A DNA stretch of 64,000 bases from Terriglobia bacterium. Lineage in GTDB: Bacteria > Acidobacteriota > Terriglobia > UBA7540. Below the pieces are notes generated by a model. The model made no database searches and was not told the DNA's origin. It was given only the letters and a program-made list of their open reading frames with translations. Every line of letters begins with the position of its first letter. Position 1 is the stretch's first letter. The translations under genes and the position numbers were made by a program. The stretch spans positions 62,001-126,000 of the forward strand of contig DASTAW010000021.1 in the NCBI GenBank assembly GCA_035712365.1. Direction: 5' to 3'. Below are positions 8,424 through 16,914 of this stretch, piece by piece.

Positions 8424-8936
8424 TCAGGACGCCTTGCGCAAAGATTCATCTCTGGCCTGCGAACTGCCGACGCCTGCGATGTTCCGCGGCATCTCGTAGG
8501 GCCTGATGTCCTGGAATCTATCGTCCGGGGCTTTCACATAGTCGCTCACGAGTTCACGGACCTCGGCTGCGGTGAGAGGTTTCTGGACGTACTCGTGGGC
8601 GCCTGCGTCCAGCGCCTCAATGCAGCAGCCGGCGTCAACCGCGCGCGTCAGCACCAGGACGGGCACATGGCGATCAACTTCGACCGCCCTGCTCAGCACC
8701 GACCGTCCCTCAAAGTTGGCGCTGCCCTGGTCCACAATCACCAGATCAAACCGTTCGCGCCCAAGCATGGCGGCTGCCCTGACATAGGAATCCATTGGGA
8801 CAACGTTGTATCCCAGGTAACGCAGGACCTCCGCGTAGTAGTCAAGATCATTCGCATCTTCGTCCACGAGCAGCAGCTTCAGTTCCCGCCCGTCGGTTGG
8901 ATGTTCACTCACATTGCTCTGCCATGCTATTTTCAT
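8424..8936 (-). CDS. Single-domain response regulator (receiver)
   Basis: 170 residues with one CheY-like receiver domain at about residues 19-134 and a short C-terminal tail without a recognised output domain. Phosphorylation residues are intact: acidic pair in LLVDEDAND, phosphoacceptor D69 (LVIVDQGS), T97 (VLTRA) and K119 (YVQKPL). It probably relays a phosphate or acts through protein-protein contacts. AGGAGG lies six bases before the ATG. A second, degenerate receiver gene lies ~400 bases upstream on the same strand and an RpoD-type sigma factor beyond that; no histidine kinase is adjacent, so the partner is unknown. Confidence 0.88.
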   Translation of the reverse strand: MKIAWQSNVSEHPTDGRELKLLLVDEDANDLDYYAEVLRYLGYNVVPMDSYVRAAAMLGRERFDLVIVDQGSANFEGRSVLSRAVEVDRHVPVLVLTRAVDAGCCIEALDAGAHEYVQKPLTAAEVRELVSDYVKAPDDRFQDIRPYEMPRNIAGVGSSQARDESLRKAS

Positions 8937-9333
8937 CGCGTCCTCCTGAATCGAAAATGCCCGTGACCACCCCCTGATCCAGACCTCTGGACCACTTCTC
9001 TTTTTGTTAAACCGAAAAAATCCTGGCCCGTCGCCAGGCAGGCTGCTGAAGAATCTCCTTCACCCGTTCACCAGTTAGCGCGCAGCGTGGACAGGGAGTG
9101 TCATTCAACAGCCTGCCGGAGCGCTGACATCCAGGCAGCCAAACCCGCTGCCCGGCCAGGCAGTGCAGGGTCTCGGGACGTAACGGCCGCCAGGTTTTTC
9201 AAAGGTCCCGCACTGCCCCACACGAGCAGTTAGATGCTGAAAAGCCCCAGAAGGGAAACTCTCTTTTTCAATCTTTACAACCGATTAAATAACCCGCTGT
9301 TTTCGCACAACTTTGTCAGGTGCAGCAAACTTT
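8937..9333. other. Intergenic region with a long inverted repeat
   Basis: About 400 bases without a credible coding frame. It contains the paired sequences GGCAGGCTGCTGAA (9037-9050) and TTCAACAGCCTGCC (9104-9117). Nothing else is recognised in it. Confidence 0.5.
9037..9117. repeat. Inverted repeat, 14-base arms, ~53-base loop
   Basis: Arm 1 GGCAGGCTGCTGAA and arm 2 TTCAACAGCCTGCC are complementary at 13 of 14 positions. No T-run follows either end, so it is not an obvious intrinsic terminator. The 'CAGGCTGCTGAA' core resembles palindromes I recall at 3' ends of genes in other bacteria, but I could not check that. Confidence 0.6.
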
Positions 9334-9735
9334 TCAGGCGGCGCCCGGCGCCTGGACCGCCACAATGCTCTGGACGGCGCAAGCCAGCACCTGCGCGACA
9401 TCCTCCTGGCAGAGAGGCGAAACCATGAAGTCCGCAGCGTCGTGGTCCAAAGCATTGATATAAAGGTCAATGTCCGCCATCCGGGAGACCACCACCACCG
9501 GCACCCGCGTTCGCGCCTCGGCGGCGAATTTCATGATGTCGGCCCAGGCATCGTCAGTCACTGAGGTTTCGCAAAACAGCGCTGCGGGAACGCTGGTTCC
9601 ATTCAGCAACTCCTCGGCCTCGGCGCAACTCCGAACCACGTGCACCGCCACTCCTGCCTCGTGCAGCGCCCGGCAGAGTGGAGGATCGATTTCACCTGAG
9701 CCCGATACAATCACCACGCTGTTTTCCTGAATCAT
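9334..9735 (-). CDS. Degenerate (pseudo-)receiver domain protein
   Basis: 133 residues from the ATG at 9735, chosen because GGGAG lies about 11 bases upstream; a longer frame to 9774 exists. The length and alternating hydrophobic pattern fit a CheY-like receiver, and the DHDAADFMVSPL end matches the beta-5 loop. However, the phosphoacceptor Asp is replaced by E56 (LFCETSV), the switch Thr by S84, the conserved Lys by S106 (MVSPL where MxKPL is expected), and the N-terminal acidic pair is lost (VSGSGEID). It therefore probably cannot be phosphorylated in the standard way and may act constitutively or by ligand/protein binding. It is in tandem with an intact receiver at 8424-8936. Confidence 0.7.
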   Translation of the reverse strand: MIQENSVVIVSGSGEIDPPLCRALHEAGVAVHVVRSCAEAEELLNGTSVPAALFCETSVTDDAWADIMKFAAEARTRVPVVVVSRMADIDLYINALDHDAADFMVSPLCQEDVAQVLACAVQSIVAVQAPGAA

Positions 9736-9942
9736 AAGAATTTTTCTCCCGCTCGACTGGACACGCATCCACAATGCAATCCAAACACCAAAACAGCCGA
9801 TCTTATAAGTTGCTCAATTATCTTTAGATAAAATAGCTGTACGGTGGGACTACCTATGTAAAAAAGTCAACATTCCGCCGGATAGACGGTACTTTGTCAC
9901 TTGCATCGGCGTCGCGTCTGCAATGAAGTCAAGTTGGAGGTG

Positions 9943-9973
9943 AAATAAAAAGGGGCGCACAAACGTACGCCCC
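9943..9973 (-). terminator. Intrinsic terminator of the sigma factor gene
   Basis: Read on the minus strand the sequence is a GC-rich hairpin (GGGGCGTAC / GTGCGCCCC with a short T-rich loop) followed directly by TTTTTATTT. It begins about 40 bases past the sigma factor stop codon. Confidence 0.88.
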
Positions 9974-10015
9974 GTAAGGTTTGCCTTTCCGGTCTTTCCG
10001 CCAGCCAGGGAACGG

Positions 10016-11593
10016 TTAATTGTCCGAAAGGAACGAGCGCAGCCGCCCGCCTCGCCACGGCGAGCGCAGGCTGCGCAGCGCTTTCCCTTCAATCTGGCGG
10101 ATGCGTTCGCGCGTCAGCGAAAGACAGTTGCCCACTTCTTCGAGCGTCCGGGCGTGGTCATCCTCCAGTCCGAAGCGCAGTTTCAGCACCTGTTCCTCGC
10201 GCGGCGTCAGCGTTTTCAGCATGGAAGCCGTCTGCTCCTTCAGGTTTACATGAATTGCGGAGTCCGAAGGAGAAGGCGTGCGCTTGTCTTCCAGAAAGTC
10301 GCTCAACTGCGATTCGCCGTCATCGCCGATGGGCGTGTGCAGCGAAAGCGGCTGTTGTGCGATCTTCATCACCTGGCGCGCCTTGGCCACGGAGATTTGG
10401 GCCCGCCGCGCCACCTCAGCAATGCTGGGGTCGCGACCCAGCTCGCGGGTCAATTCTCCGCGGGCCCGGGCAAGTTTGTTGATGGTGTCGTTCGCGTGTA
10501 CCGGCACGCGGATGGTGCGGGCCTTGTCGGCGATGCCGCGTGTAATCGCCTGCCGGATCCACCACGTAGCATAGGTCGAAAACTTATAACCGCGCCGCCA
10601 GTCGAACTTCTCCACCGCCTTCATCAATCCCAGGTTTCCCTCCTGAATGAGGTCGAGAAGGTGCAAACCTCGCTTGATGTATTTCTTGGCGATGGAAACC
10701 ACCAGCCGAAGATTGGCCTCGGTCAATTCCTTGCGGGCCTGCTCAGCGTGGAGTTGTCCCAGTTGGATTTTTTCCCAGGTGCGCTTCATCTCCAGCGCGC
10801 TCGCGCCCGATTCCGTCTCCATTTCCTTTAAGCGCTTCTGGTGCAGTCGCAGTTCACTCAGCACGCCGGCCGGGGTCCGTCCGCGGGCGGAGCTGCGCGC
10901 CTTAAGGCTATCAATCTGGTGCTTCAGTTCCTGCATACGGTGGCTGGTGTGCGAAACCAGGCTGATCAGGCAGTCGGTTTCGTGGTTGGTCAGGTTGAGC
11001 CCCATCACCAGCCTTGACATGCGGACCCGCGTCCGCGCCAGGCGGAACCGGGCGTGCAATGCAGCGCGCTTGCTGGATTTCGGACCCGCCGAAGCCTGAC
11101 GCACCGCCAGCCGGTAAAGTTTGGCAAGTTCATCCAGCGACTTCAAGGTCGCGCGAGTCTTGGCCGCAATCTGCTTTGGATCGGCCAGTTCCTCAGCGTC
11201 AAAATTGACGATGTCCCGGATCGAAGCCTTCTCCGTCCGCAGGGCCTTGGCGACGGTCAGCAATTCCTTCAGCGCCAGCGGCGAACGCGACATGGCGCGC
11301 CGCGCCACAAGCTGGCCCCGCTCAATCCGTTGCGCCAGGCGCACTTCGCCCGCGCGGTTTAACAGCGGCACCCGGCCCATATCTCGCAAGTAGGTCCGCA
11401 CCGGATCGATGGAACCTTCCAGCGGGCCTGGCGACAGGTCATATTCCCTTTCGTCTTCCTCTTCCGCTGAAATTTCCCAGTCCGCGTCGCCCAGCGGAAG
11501 GTCCGCCTCTTCCTCCGCGAGCAGGTCCCGCTCCTCATCCTCCGCAAGATCAGCGTCGCTCGGATGACGGAAATTAAGCTTGACGTCCAACAT
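10016..11593 (-). CDS. rpoD: RpoD-type sigma-70 factor (group 1/2)
   Basis: A 525-residue sigma factor directing RNA polymerase to -35/-10 promoters. The first ~60 residues are very acidic and replace a canonical region 1.1. Region 1.2 begins at [17 protein letters not shown] ~200-residue Arg/Lys/Leu-rich non-conserved insert separates it from region 2 ([18 protein letters not shown] ... [19 protein letters not shown]), with -10 recognition in [14 protein letters not shown]. Region 3 is [16 protein letters not shown] and region 4 has the helix-turn-helix [21 protein letters not shown]. The end ([18 protein letters not shown]) is the primary-sigma C-terminus. It may be the housekeeping factor or a close paralogue. 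AGGAAA precedes the ATG and an intrinsic terminator follows. Confidence 0.92.
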   Translation of the reverse strand: MLDVKLNFRHPSDADLAEDEERDLLAEEEADLPLGDADWEISAEEEDEREYDLSPGPLEGSIDPVRTYLRDMGRVPLLNRAGEVRLAQRIERGQLVARRAMSRSPLALKELLTVAKALRTEKASIRDIVNFDAEELADPKQIAAKTRATLKSLDELAKLYRLAVRQASAGPKSSKRAALHARFRLARTRVRMSRLVMGLNLTNHETDCLISLVSHTSHRMQELKHQIDSLKARSSARGRTPAGVLSELRLHQKRLKEMETESGASALEMKRTWEKIQLGQLHAEQARKELTEANLRLVVSIAKKYIKRGLHLLDLIQEGNLGLMKAVEKFDWRRGYKFSTYATWWIRQAITRGIADKARTIRVPVHANDTINKLARARGELTRELGRDPSIAEVARRAQISVAKARQVMKIAQQPLSLHTPIGDDGESQLSDFLEDKRTPSPSDSAIHVNLKEQTASMLKTLTPREEQVLKLRFGLEDDHARTLEEVGNCLSLTRERIRQIEGKALRSLRSPWRGGRLRSFLSDN

Positions 11594-12502
11594 GTTGTTT
11601 CCTTTTCAGGGTCACAAACTCACGCAGCCATCGGGAACCCGTATCCCCTACAGCCACACGCTCCGTGCCTTTAAAGAAATAGTGGAAATCAGATGGTGCA
11701 GAAGGTCAGTACCCTGTTCAAAAGTTGGCCCGTTTTATCAGGCTTCGACATTCACTCTATGAGATGCAAAGAAAAGGCAAATGGATTCACAGGCTGGCGC
11801 GTCGTCGCAATGCTAGTCAGACAGGAGCACTCGTCCGTAGGTGTCCTGATCCAGTTGGCCAATCCCCGGCAGACTCAGGGAAATGATATCATAAAACAGG
11901 GCGCAAAATCAATAAGTTAACAGGGCCGGTGGTGGCTCAGTTTGGTTCCTATTTGTGGCACGGCCATCCTGGTCCCGCCCGGGCGGGAGCGAGGACGCCC
12001 GTGCCACAAATCAAACTGAGCCACTACCACAGGGCCAAGGAACCGCCTACGTGCCCGGAGGCGTGGGTTTCGGCGCCCAGCCAGCCTCGCGAGCAAGGCA
12101 GACCCTACTGGCGTTATTCCTGGCCCGAAGCCCGTACCCAACCGGGAAATCAGGCCCCCCCTCACACCGAATAAGTACCCCTATTACCTTATTGATTATA
12201 ATAGGCTTACAAAAACAACCAGCACGCAAGCCCGAACTAAACTGTGCGACCGCTGCGTGACCCTCGCCTCGGCGTTTAGAACGTGCTCTCGCGCCACAAA
12301 GACCTGAGGCCCACGCTGCCGATTCGGGTTTGCCTGCAAGGCGAAGCGTGCCAGCCATGGGTGTCCCGAATTTTGCTTGATTGCATTGGAAAACCGGCGG
12401 ACTTCGAATAGCATGTGACTTGCGGCGGCTAGCCGCGCCAATCCGAAAGTTTGCAGAATTTTCCAACATGGGCCGGCAGTTAAGGCAGAACGAAAGGACT
12501 AC
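11594..12502. other. Long intergenic region upstream of rpoD-type gene
   Basis: About 900 bases between divergent genes. No open frame in it looks like a real protein. It holds the large palindrome at 11923-12036 and must contain the promoters of the sigma factor (minus) and the PQQ-like protein (plus). No other structure is recognised. Confidence 0.5.
11923..12036. repeat. Large near-perfect inverted repeat, 'GTGGCACGG' family
   Basis: The left arm GGTGGTGGCTCAGTTTG (from 11929) pairs with CAAACTGAGCCACTACC (to 12029). The inner ATTTGTGGCACGG pairs with CCGTGCCACAAAT, and the centre CCCGCCC/GGGCGGG closes the hairpin. The whole ~110-base element could fold into one long stem. A related but rearranged element is at 21347-21430. 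Confidence 0.8.
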
Positions 12503-14221
12503 ATGAAAACACAACGCGCTTCCTGGTCAGCACGGTCCACGGGGCGGGCGGAGCAGTGGGACACGCCGCAGGGGCCTGCGGTTTCAGCCGGGCGTTGGCA
12601 ACGGGTCCGCAGGCTTATGCTCGCGTGCTTGCTGCTGGTTTCTGCTGGCGAACTGCCACGGCCTGCGCAGGCGCAGGTGGCCACCTCTCAATACGATAAT
12701 TCGCGCACGGGGTCGAACCAACGCGAGACGGTGCTGACGCCGCGGAACGTCAACGCCAATCAGTTTGGCAAGCTGTTCTCAATGCCGGTTGACGGCTCCA
12801 TTTACGCCCAGCCGCTCTACGTGCCGCGTATCGAGATACCGGGAAAAGGCGTCCACAACATCGTTTTTGTGGCTACGGAGCACGACAGCGTTTACGCCTT
12901 CGACGCTGATGGCAATTCCAGAGAGGCGCTCTGGCAGGTCAGCTTCATCAATCCGCAGAAAGGTGTCACCACAATTCCCGCGCGCGACGTCGACTGCCCC
13001 TTCATCGAGCCTGAAATCGGAATCACTTCCACGCCCGTCATCGACGTCCGCAGCGGAACGCTTTATGTGCTGGCGCGAACCAGGGAGAAGGAAGGCGCGT
13101 TCAGCAACCGCTACGTGCAGCGATTGCACGCCCTGGCGGTGACCACCGGCGCGGAAAAATTCGGCGGGCCGGTGGAAATCAAGTCGTCCGCCAGGGGAAG
13201 CGGAGCGGGCAGTTCCAACGGGCAGATCGAGTTCGAACCCTTGCGCGAAAACCCGCGCGCGGCGCTGCTGCTTGTGAGCGACAGGGTGTATCTAACCTGG
13301 GCCTCCTCGTGCGATGTAGGCCCGTACCACGGCTGGGTGATGGCTTATGACGCGCACACCCTGGCCCAGGTGGCGGCCCTCAACACTTCGCCCGATGCGG
13401 ATGACAGCGGAATCTGGGCGGGCGACACCGGCCCGGCGGCAGACCCGGAGGGCAACCTCTTTCTTGCCACCGGCAATGGAAAATTTGACGTAGTGACGGG
13501 CGGGAGGGACTACGGCGACAGCATGCTGAAGCTCAGCCTCGCAGGAAATCAACTGCTGGTGCGCGACTATTTCACGCCTTTCAACCAGCAAGAACTGGAC
13601 GCCGAAGACAAGGACCTCGGGTCGGGCGGACCACTGCTGCTTCCTGACCAGCCTGGGCCGCATCCTCATCTCCTCGTCGTCACGGGCAAAGGCGGCCTCA
13701 TCTACGTGCTCGATCGCGACCAGCTCGGCGGCTATCACTCGCGCAGCGACAGCCAGATTGTGCAAACTCTCCCCGGCGGACCGGATGAGAACTTTGGCGC
13801 CGCCGCGTACTGGAACGGGCACGTCTATTTTATTTTCACCGGTGAAGTGCCGAAGGATTTTACCCTTTCGCGCGGCAGACTCTCAGTCGAGCCCGCTCGA
13901 GGCAGCCGGAGATTTCTCGATCCAGGCGCGACTCCGACGGTGTCCTCCAACGGATCGAAGGACGGCATCGTCTGGGCGCTGACTTCAAAGCGATGGAACC
14001 AGCCCGACGGGCCAGCCGCCGTGCTCTACGCGTTCGACGCCTCCAACATCGCCCGCGAGCTCTATTCGAGCGAGATGAACGCTTCGCGCGATCGCGCGGG
14101 CATCGGGCTGCGCTTCAACATCCCCACCGTTGTCAACGGGCGAGTCTACGTGGGCGCCAAGGGCGAACTGGACGTCTATGGCCTGCTATCGCCCGCTGCC
14201 AAAACGGGTGGCCGTAATTGA
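12503..14221 (+). CDS. Secreted PQQ-like beta-propeller protein
   Basis: 572 residues. A hydrophobic export segment sits unusually late (about residues 38-57, MLACLLLVSAGELPRPAQA) after a 37-residue basic N-region; the ATG at 12503 has an AAGGA-type site, but translation from the Met at residue 39 is possible. The mature part has repeated propeller strands such as VFVATEHDSVYAFDADG, GTLYVLARTR, VMAYDAHTLAQVAAL and LIYVLDRDQLGGY. These resemble the PQQ-binding-like (BamB/alcohol dehydrogenase-type) fold. No haem motif or clear PQQ/Ca ligand set is visible, so it may be a binding or scaffolding propeller rather than a dehydrogenase. Located in periplasm or outside. Confidence 0.8.
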   Translation: MKTQRASWSARSTGRAEQWDTPQGPAVSAGRWQRVRRLMLACLLLVSAGELPRPAQAQVATSQYDNSRTGSNQRETVLTPRNVNANQFGKLFSMPVDGSIYAQPLYVPRIEIPGKGVHNIVFVATEHDSVYAFDADGNSREALWQVSFINPQKGVTTIPARDVDCPFIEPEIGITSTPVIDVRSGTLYVLARTREKEGAFSNRYVQRLHALAVTTGAEKFGGPVEIKSSARGSGAGSSNGQIEFEPLRENPRAALLLVSDRVYLTWASSCDVGPYHGWVMAYDAHTLAQVAALNTSPDADDSGIWAGDTGPAADPEGNLFLATGNGKFDVVTGGRDYGDSMLKLSLAGNQLLVRDYFTPFNQQELDAEDKDLGSGGPLLLPDQPGPHPHLLVVTGKGGLIYVLDRDQLGGYHSRSDSQIVQTLPGGPDENFGAAAYWNGHVYFIFTGEVPKDFTLSRGRLSVEPARGSRRFLDPGATPTVSSNGSKDGIVWALTSKRWNQPDGPAAVLYAFDASNIARELYSSEMNASRDRAGIGLRFNIPTVVNGRVYVGAKGELDVYGLLSPAAKTGGRN

Positions 14222-14350
14222 CTTCCGGCGCCGGGGCGGGAAAGCCGCCATCGCGCCCGGAGTCAGGCCGATGATAATGAAATAAGCATCGCAGCCGGAC
14301 CAGCAGCCTGCGCTGGGGTTCTGACGGCCCTCGTTCCAGGCAGTGCTAAA

Positions 14351-15244
14351 ATGGCAACCATGCGAAAAATCACTCCGCATTTGTGGTTTGATAAGCAAGC
14401 GAAGCAGGCGGCCGAAATCTATACGTCGGCAGTTCCCGGCTCAAGCATCACGCACGCCATGACGCTGCACAACACGCCCTCGGGCGATTGCGACCTTGTC
14501 TGGTTTGAACTCTCCGGGCAGCCGTTCGCGGCCATCAGCGCCGGACCGCTTTTCAAATTCAACCCCGCGATCTCATTCCACATCAAGTGCGGCACGAAAG
14601 ACGAAGTGGATGCCGCCTGGCAGAAGCTCTCCGAGGGCGGAAAGGTTCTGATGCCGCTCGACGCCTACCCCTTCAGCGAGCGCTTTGGCTGGACAGAAGA
14701 CCGGTTCGGGCTTTCCTGGCAGGTGATTTATGTGAGCGGCGGCGGGATCAAACAGCGGATCACGCCGGTGCTGATGTTTGTGGGCAACGCGTGCGGCAAG
14801 GCGGAAGAAGCAATGCACTTTTACGCTTCAGTGTTCAACGCTCCGTCGCCGACGGTCTTTGCCCGTTATGGCAAGGCAGCCGAACCGGACCAGGAGGGGA
14901 CCGTGCAATACGCCCAATTCACCCTGCTGGGCCAGGAGTTCGGAGCCATGGATTCCGCCCGCCGGCACGATTTCGCTTTCAATGAAGCGATTTCCTTCAT
15001 GGTACCTTGCGACAGCCAGGAGGAAATCGACTCGCTCTGGGCGAAGCTTTCCGCCGATCCCAAAGCCGAACAGTGCGGCTGGCTGAAGGATAAATTTGGC
15101 GTGTCATGGCAGATTACTCCGGCCATCCTGGACGAACTGATGTTCAGCCCCGACCAGAACCAGGTGATACGAGTCACGCAGGCCTTGCTTAAAATGAAAA
15201 AGTTCGATATCGCAGAATTGCAACACGTCGCCGCCAGCCAGTGA
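14351..15244 (+). CDS. Tandem PhnB-like VOC-family protein
   Basis: 297 residues made of two PhnB-like (3-dmu-9_3-mt) glyoxalase/bleomycin-fold repeats. Repeat 1 (residues 4-130) starts KITPHLWFDKQAKQAAEIY and ends ERFGWTEDRFGLSWQVIY. Repeat 2 (about 136-270) starts RITPVLMFVGNACGKAEEAM and ends QCGWLKDKFGVSWQITP. The two share the FGxSWQ ending. Proteins of this family have no settled reaction despite the historic 'demethylubiquinone methyltransferase' label; no SAM site is visible. A fused pair in one chain makes an intramolecular pseudo-dimer. No strong ribosome binding site is seen; a second ATG follows three codons in. Confidence 0.85.
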   Translation: MATMRKITPHLWFDKQAKQAAEIYTSAVPGSSITHAMTLHNTPSGDCDLVWFELSGQPFAAISAGPLFKFNPAISFHIKCGTKDEVDAAWQKLSEGGKVLMPLDAYPFSERFGWTEDRFGLSWQVIYVSGGGIKQRITPVLMFVGNACGKAEEAMHFYASVFNAPSPTVFARYGKAAEPDQEGTVQYAQFTLLGQEFGAMDSARRHDFAFNEAISFMVPCDSQEEIDSLWAKLSADPKAEQCGWLKDKFGVSWQITPAILDELMFSPDQNQVIRVTQALLKMKKFDIAELQHVAASQ

Positions 15245-15386
15245 GTGCGTGCGAGGACGGGCAGACTCCGGCGCCAGTTTTTGCCGTCGACCTTTGCCGA
15301 ACGGGATCCGCCCGGAGCCTCGTTTTCGCCTGATCCACGTTCGTTAGCTCCCAGCTCCCACGGTAAATACCTATCTAATTTACATT

Positions 15387-15414
15387 TTGGTTACTAAATG
15401 CCGCGATGTATAAT
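15387..15414 (+). promoter_or_regulatory. Putative sigma-70 promoter for the di-haem protein gene
   Basis: TTGGTT (15387-15392) and a perfect TATAAT (15409-15414) are separated by 16 bases. The predicted start near 15421 leaves a ~70-base leader before the ATG at 15494, which has a full AGGAGGT site seven bases upstream. Confidence 0.6.
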
Positions 15415-15493
15415 GGTCACGAAAAGCAGACCGTGAAGGCAATCCCGGCTTTATAGGCAGCGACTCAGGGAGAGGCTACAAGGAGGTAGTCCT

Positions 15494-16807
15494 ATGAAAA
15501 AAGTTGCGCTGGTCGGGAGCGGGCTGGCACTTTGCCTCATTGCAACTTGTACGTTGTTTCCAGGCAGTTCTGAAGCTCCGGCGGGTTTTGACGGCCAAAC
15601 CAACGGGCTTGTCGATCAGAAAACCCACGTCGCAGACCAGGACAAGTTTGACGAAGTCGAACAGACCAGCGACGGGTTGGGGCCGCTGTACAATGCCCAA
15701 TCCTGCCGCGAGTGCCATCAGAGTCCGGTCTCCGGCGGAGTTAGCCAGATGTCCGAACTTCGCGTCGGGCACCGAGACCCGGGTGGGCAGTTCGAGAACC
15801 CAAGCATACCCGTGGCCCACGGAAAAACCGTCATCACGGGTCGAACCCTGGTCAACGACCGCGCCATCTGCCCCAGCGGCGCCTTTCCAAGTGTCGAACT
15901 CCAGGAGAGAGTGCCGGACACCGAAGTGATTCAAGCCACGCGCATGGCCGTAAACCTTCTCGGCGATGGATTTGTAGAAGCTGTTCCCGACCAGGAACTG
16001 CTCGATCTCGCCAGGACGGAGTGCCGCCGGTCGCACCGCAGGATTTGCGGTCAAGCGCTCTACGTTCCCCTCCTCGAAGCACCCGGCAAAACCGCCATCG
16101 GGCGCTTTGGTTGGAAGGACCAGCAGGCCAGCCTGCTCTCCTTTGCAAGCGACGCCTACCTTAATGAAATGGGGATCACCAACAAATTGCTTCCCACGGA
16201 GGTCACGGCGATCTGCAATACGGCGCCCGAACCCAATGACAAGCCCGGAGCCGACGGCCTGGAGGACATCGACCACTTCGCGCGCTTCATTCGCGCCACC
16301 AAAGCGCCGCCGCGCGACATGGCGCTCGCAGACACGCCCGAGGCCGAGACGGGATCCAAGCTCTTCGACAAGATTGGCTGCTCCACCTGCCACGTCGGCA
16401 CACTGGTGACAGCACCGGCAGGGACTGAGATCGATGGGGCCACATTTAAAGTCCCCGACGCGCTCGGCAGCAAGACATTCCATCCGTATAGCGACTTTCT
16501 GCTCCACGATGTAGGAACGGGCGACGGCATTGCCGTCGCCGTGCAGGAACATTTCGGCTCCGCCGCCATGAAGCGGACGTGGCAGAATCTTTCTTACAAG
16601 AGCTTTCAGGACGCTGCCAACAAAGTTCGCACGGCGCCGCTTTGGGGAGTGCGCACGCATTCCCGCCTGATGCATGACGGGATGTCCCTGACGCTAGCTG
16701 ACGCAATCCTCCGCCACCAGAAAGAAGCACACGAGGTCGCGGAAAAGTTCAGGCGCCTCAAGCCCAAAGAAAAGGCCGCTCTTATTACCTTTCTCGACTC
16801 GCTGTAA
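15494..16807 (+). CDS. DUF1111 di-haem 'thiol oxidoreductase'-like cytochrome
   Basis: 437 residues with an N-terminal export signal (residues 1-28) and two c-type haem motifs, CRECH (71-75) and CSTCH (296-300). The spacing and the GFDGQTNG, GLGPLYNAQSC, VTGRT and MHDG(M)S(L)TL elements are those of the DUF1111 family, related to di-haem peroxidases/MauG. The C-terminal LWGVRTHSRLMHDG followed by AILRH is also characteristic. It probably works in the periplasm in electron transfer or oxidation; family members have been linked to metal- and iron-dependent uptake loci, but substrate is unknown here. A cysteine is near the signal end (LIATC), but it does not fit a standard lipobox well. Confidence 0.9.
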   Translation: MKKVALVGSGLALCLIATCTLFPGSSEAPAGFDGQTNGLVDQKTHVADQDKFDEVEQTSDGLGPLYNAQSCRECHQSPVSGGVSQMSELRVGHRDPGGQFENPSIPVAHGKTVITGRTLVNDRAICPSGAFPSVELQERVPDTEVIQATRMAVNLLGDGFVEAVPDQELLDLARTECRRSHRRICGQALYVPLLEAPGKTAIGRFGWKDQQASLLSFASDAYLNEMGITNKLLPTEVTAICNTAPEPNDKPGADGLEDIDHFARFIRATKAPPRDMALADTPEAETGSKLFDKIGCSTCHVGTLVTAPAGTEIDGATFKVPDALGSKTFHPYSDFLLHDVGTGDGIAVAVQEHFGSAAMKRTWQNLSYKSFQDAANKVRTAPLWGVRTHSRLMHDGMSLTLADAILRHQKEAHEVAEKFRRLKPKEKAALITFLDSL

Positions 16808-16914
16808 GGATGAAAGTCTGGCACAGCGAGGCCTGATGAGCACCGGCGATTGCGCTTGGCAAACGATAACACCGGCAGGAAACGTATGCGGTGACTACCC
16901 ATCTGGAGGTGAAC

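Noticed and set aside
15476-16675. 399-codon minus-strand frame
   Set aside because: Antisense to the DUF1111 cytochrome with both CxxCH motifs; no family resemblance.
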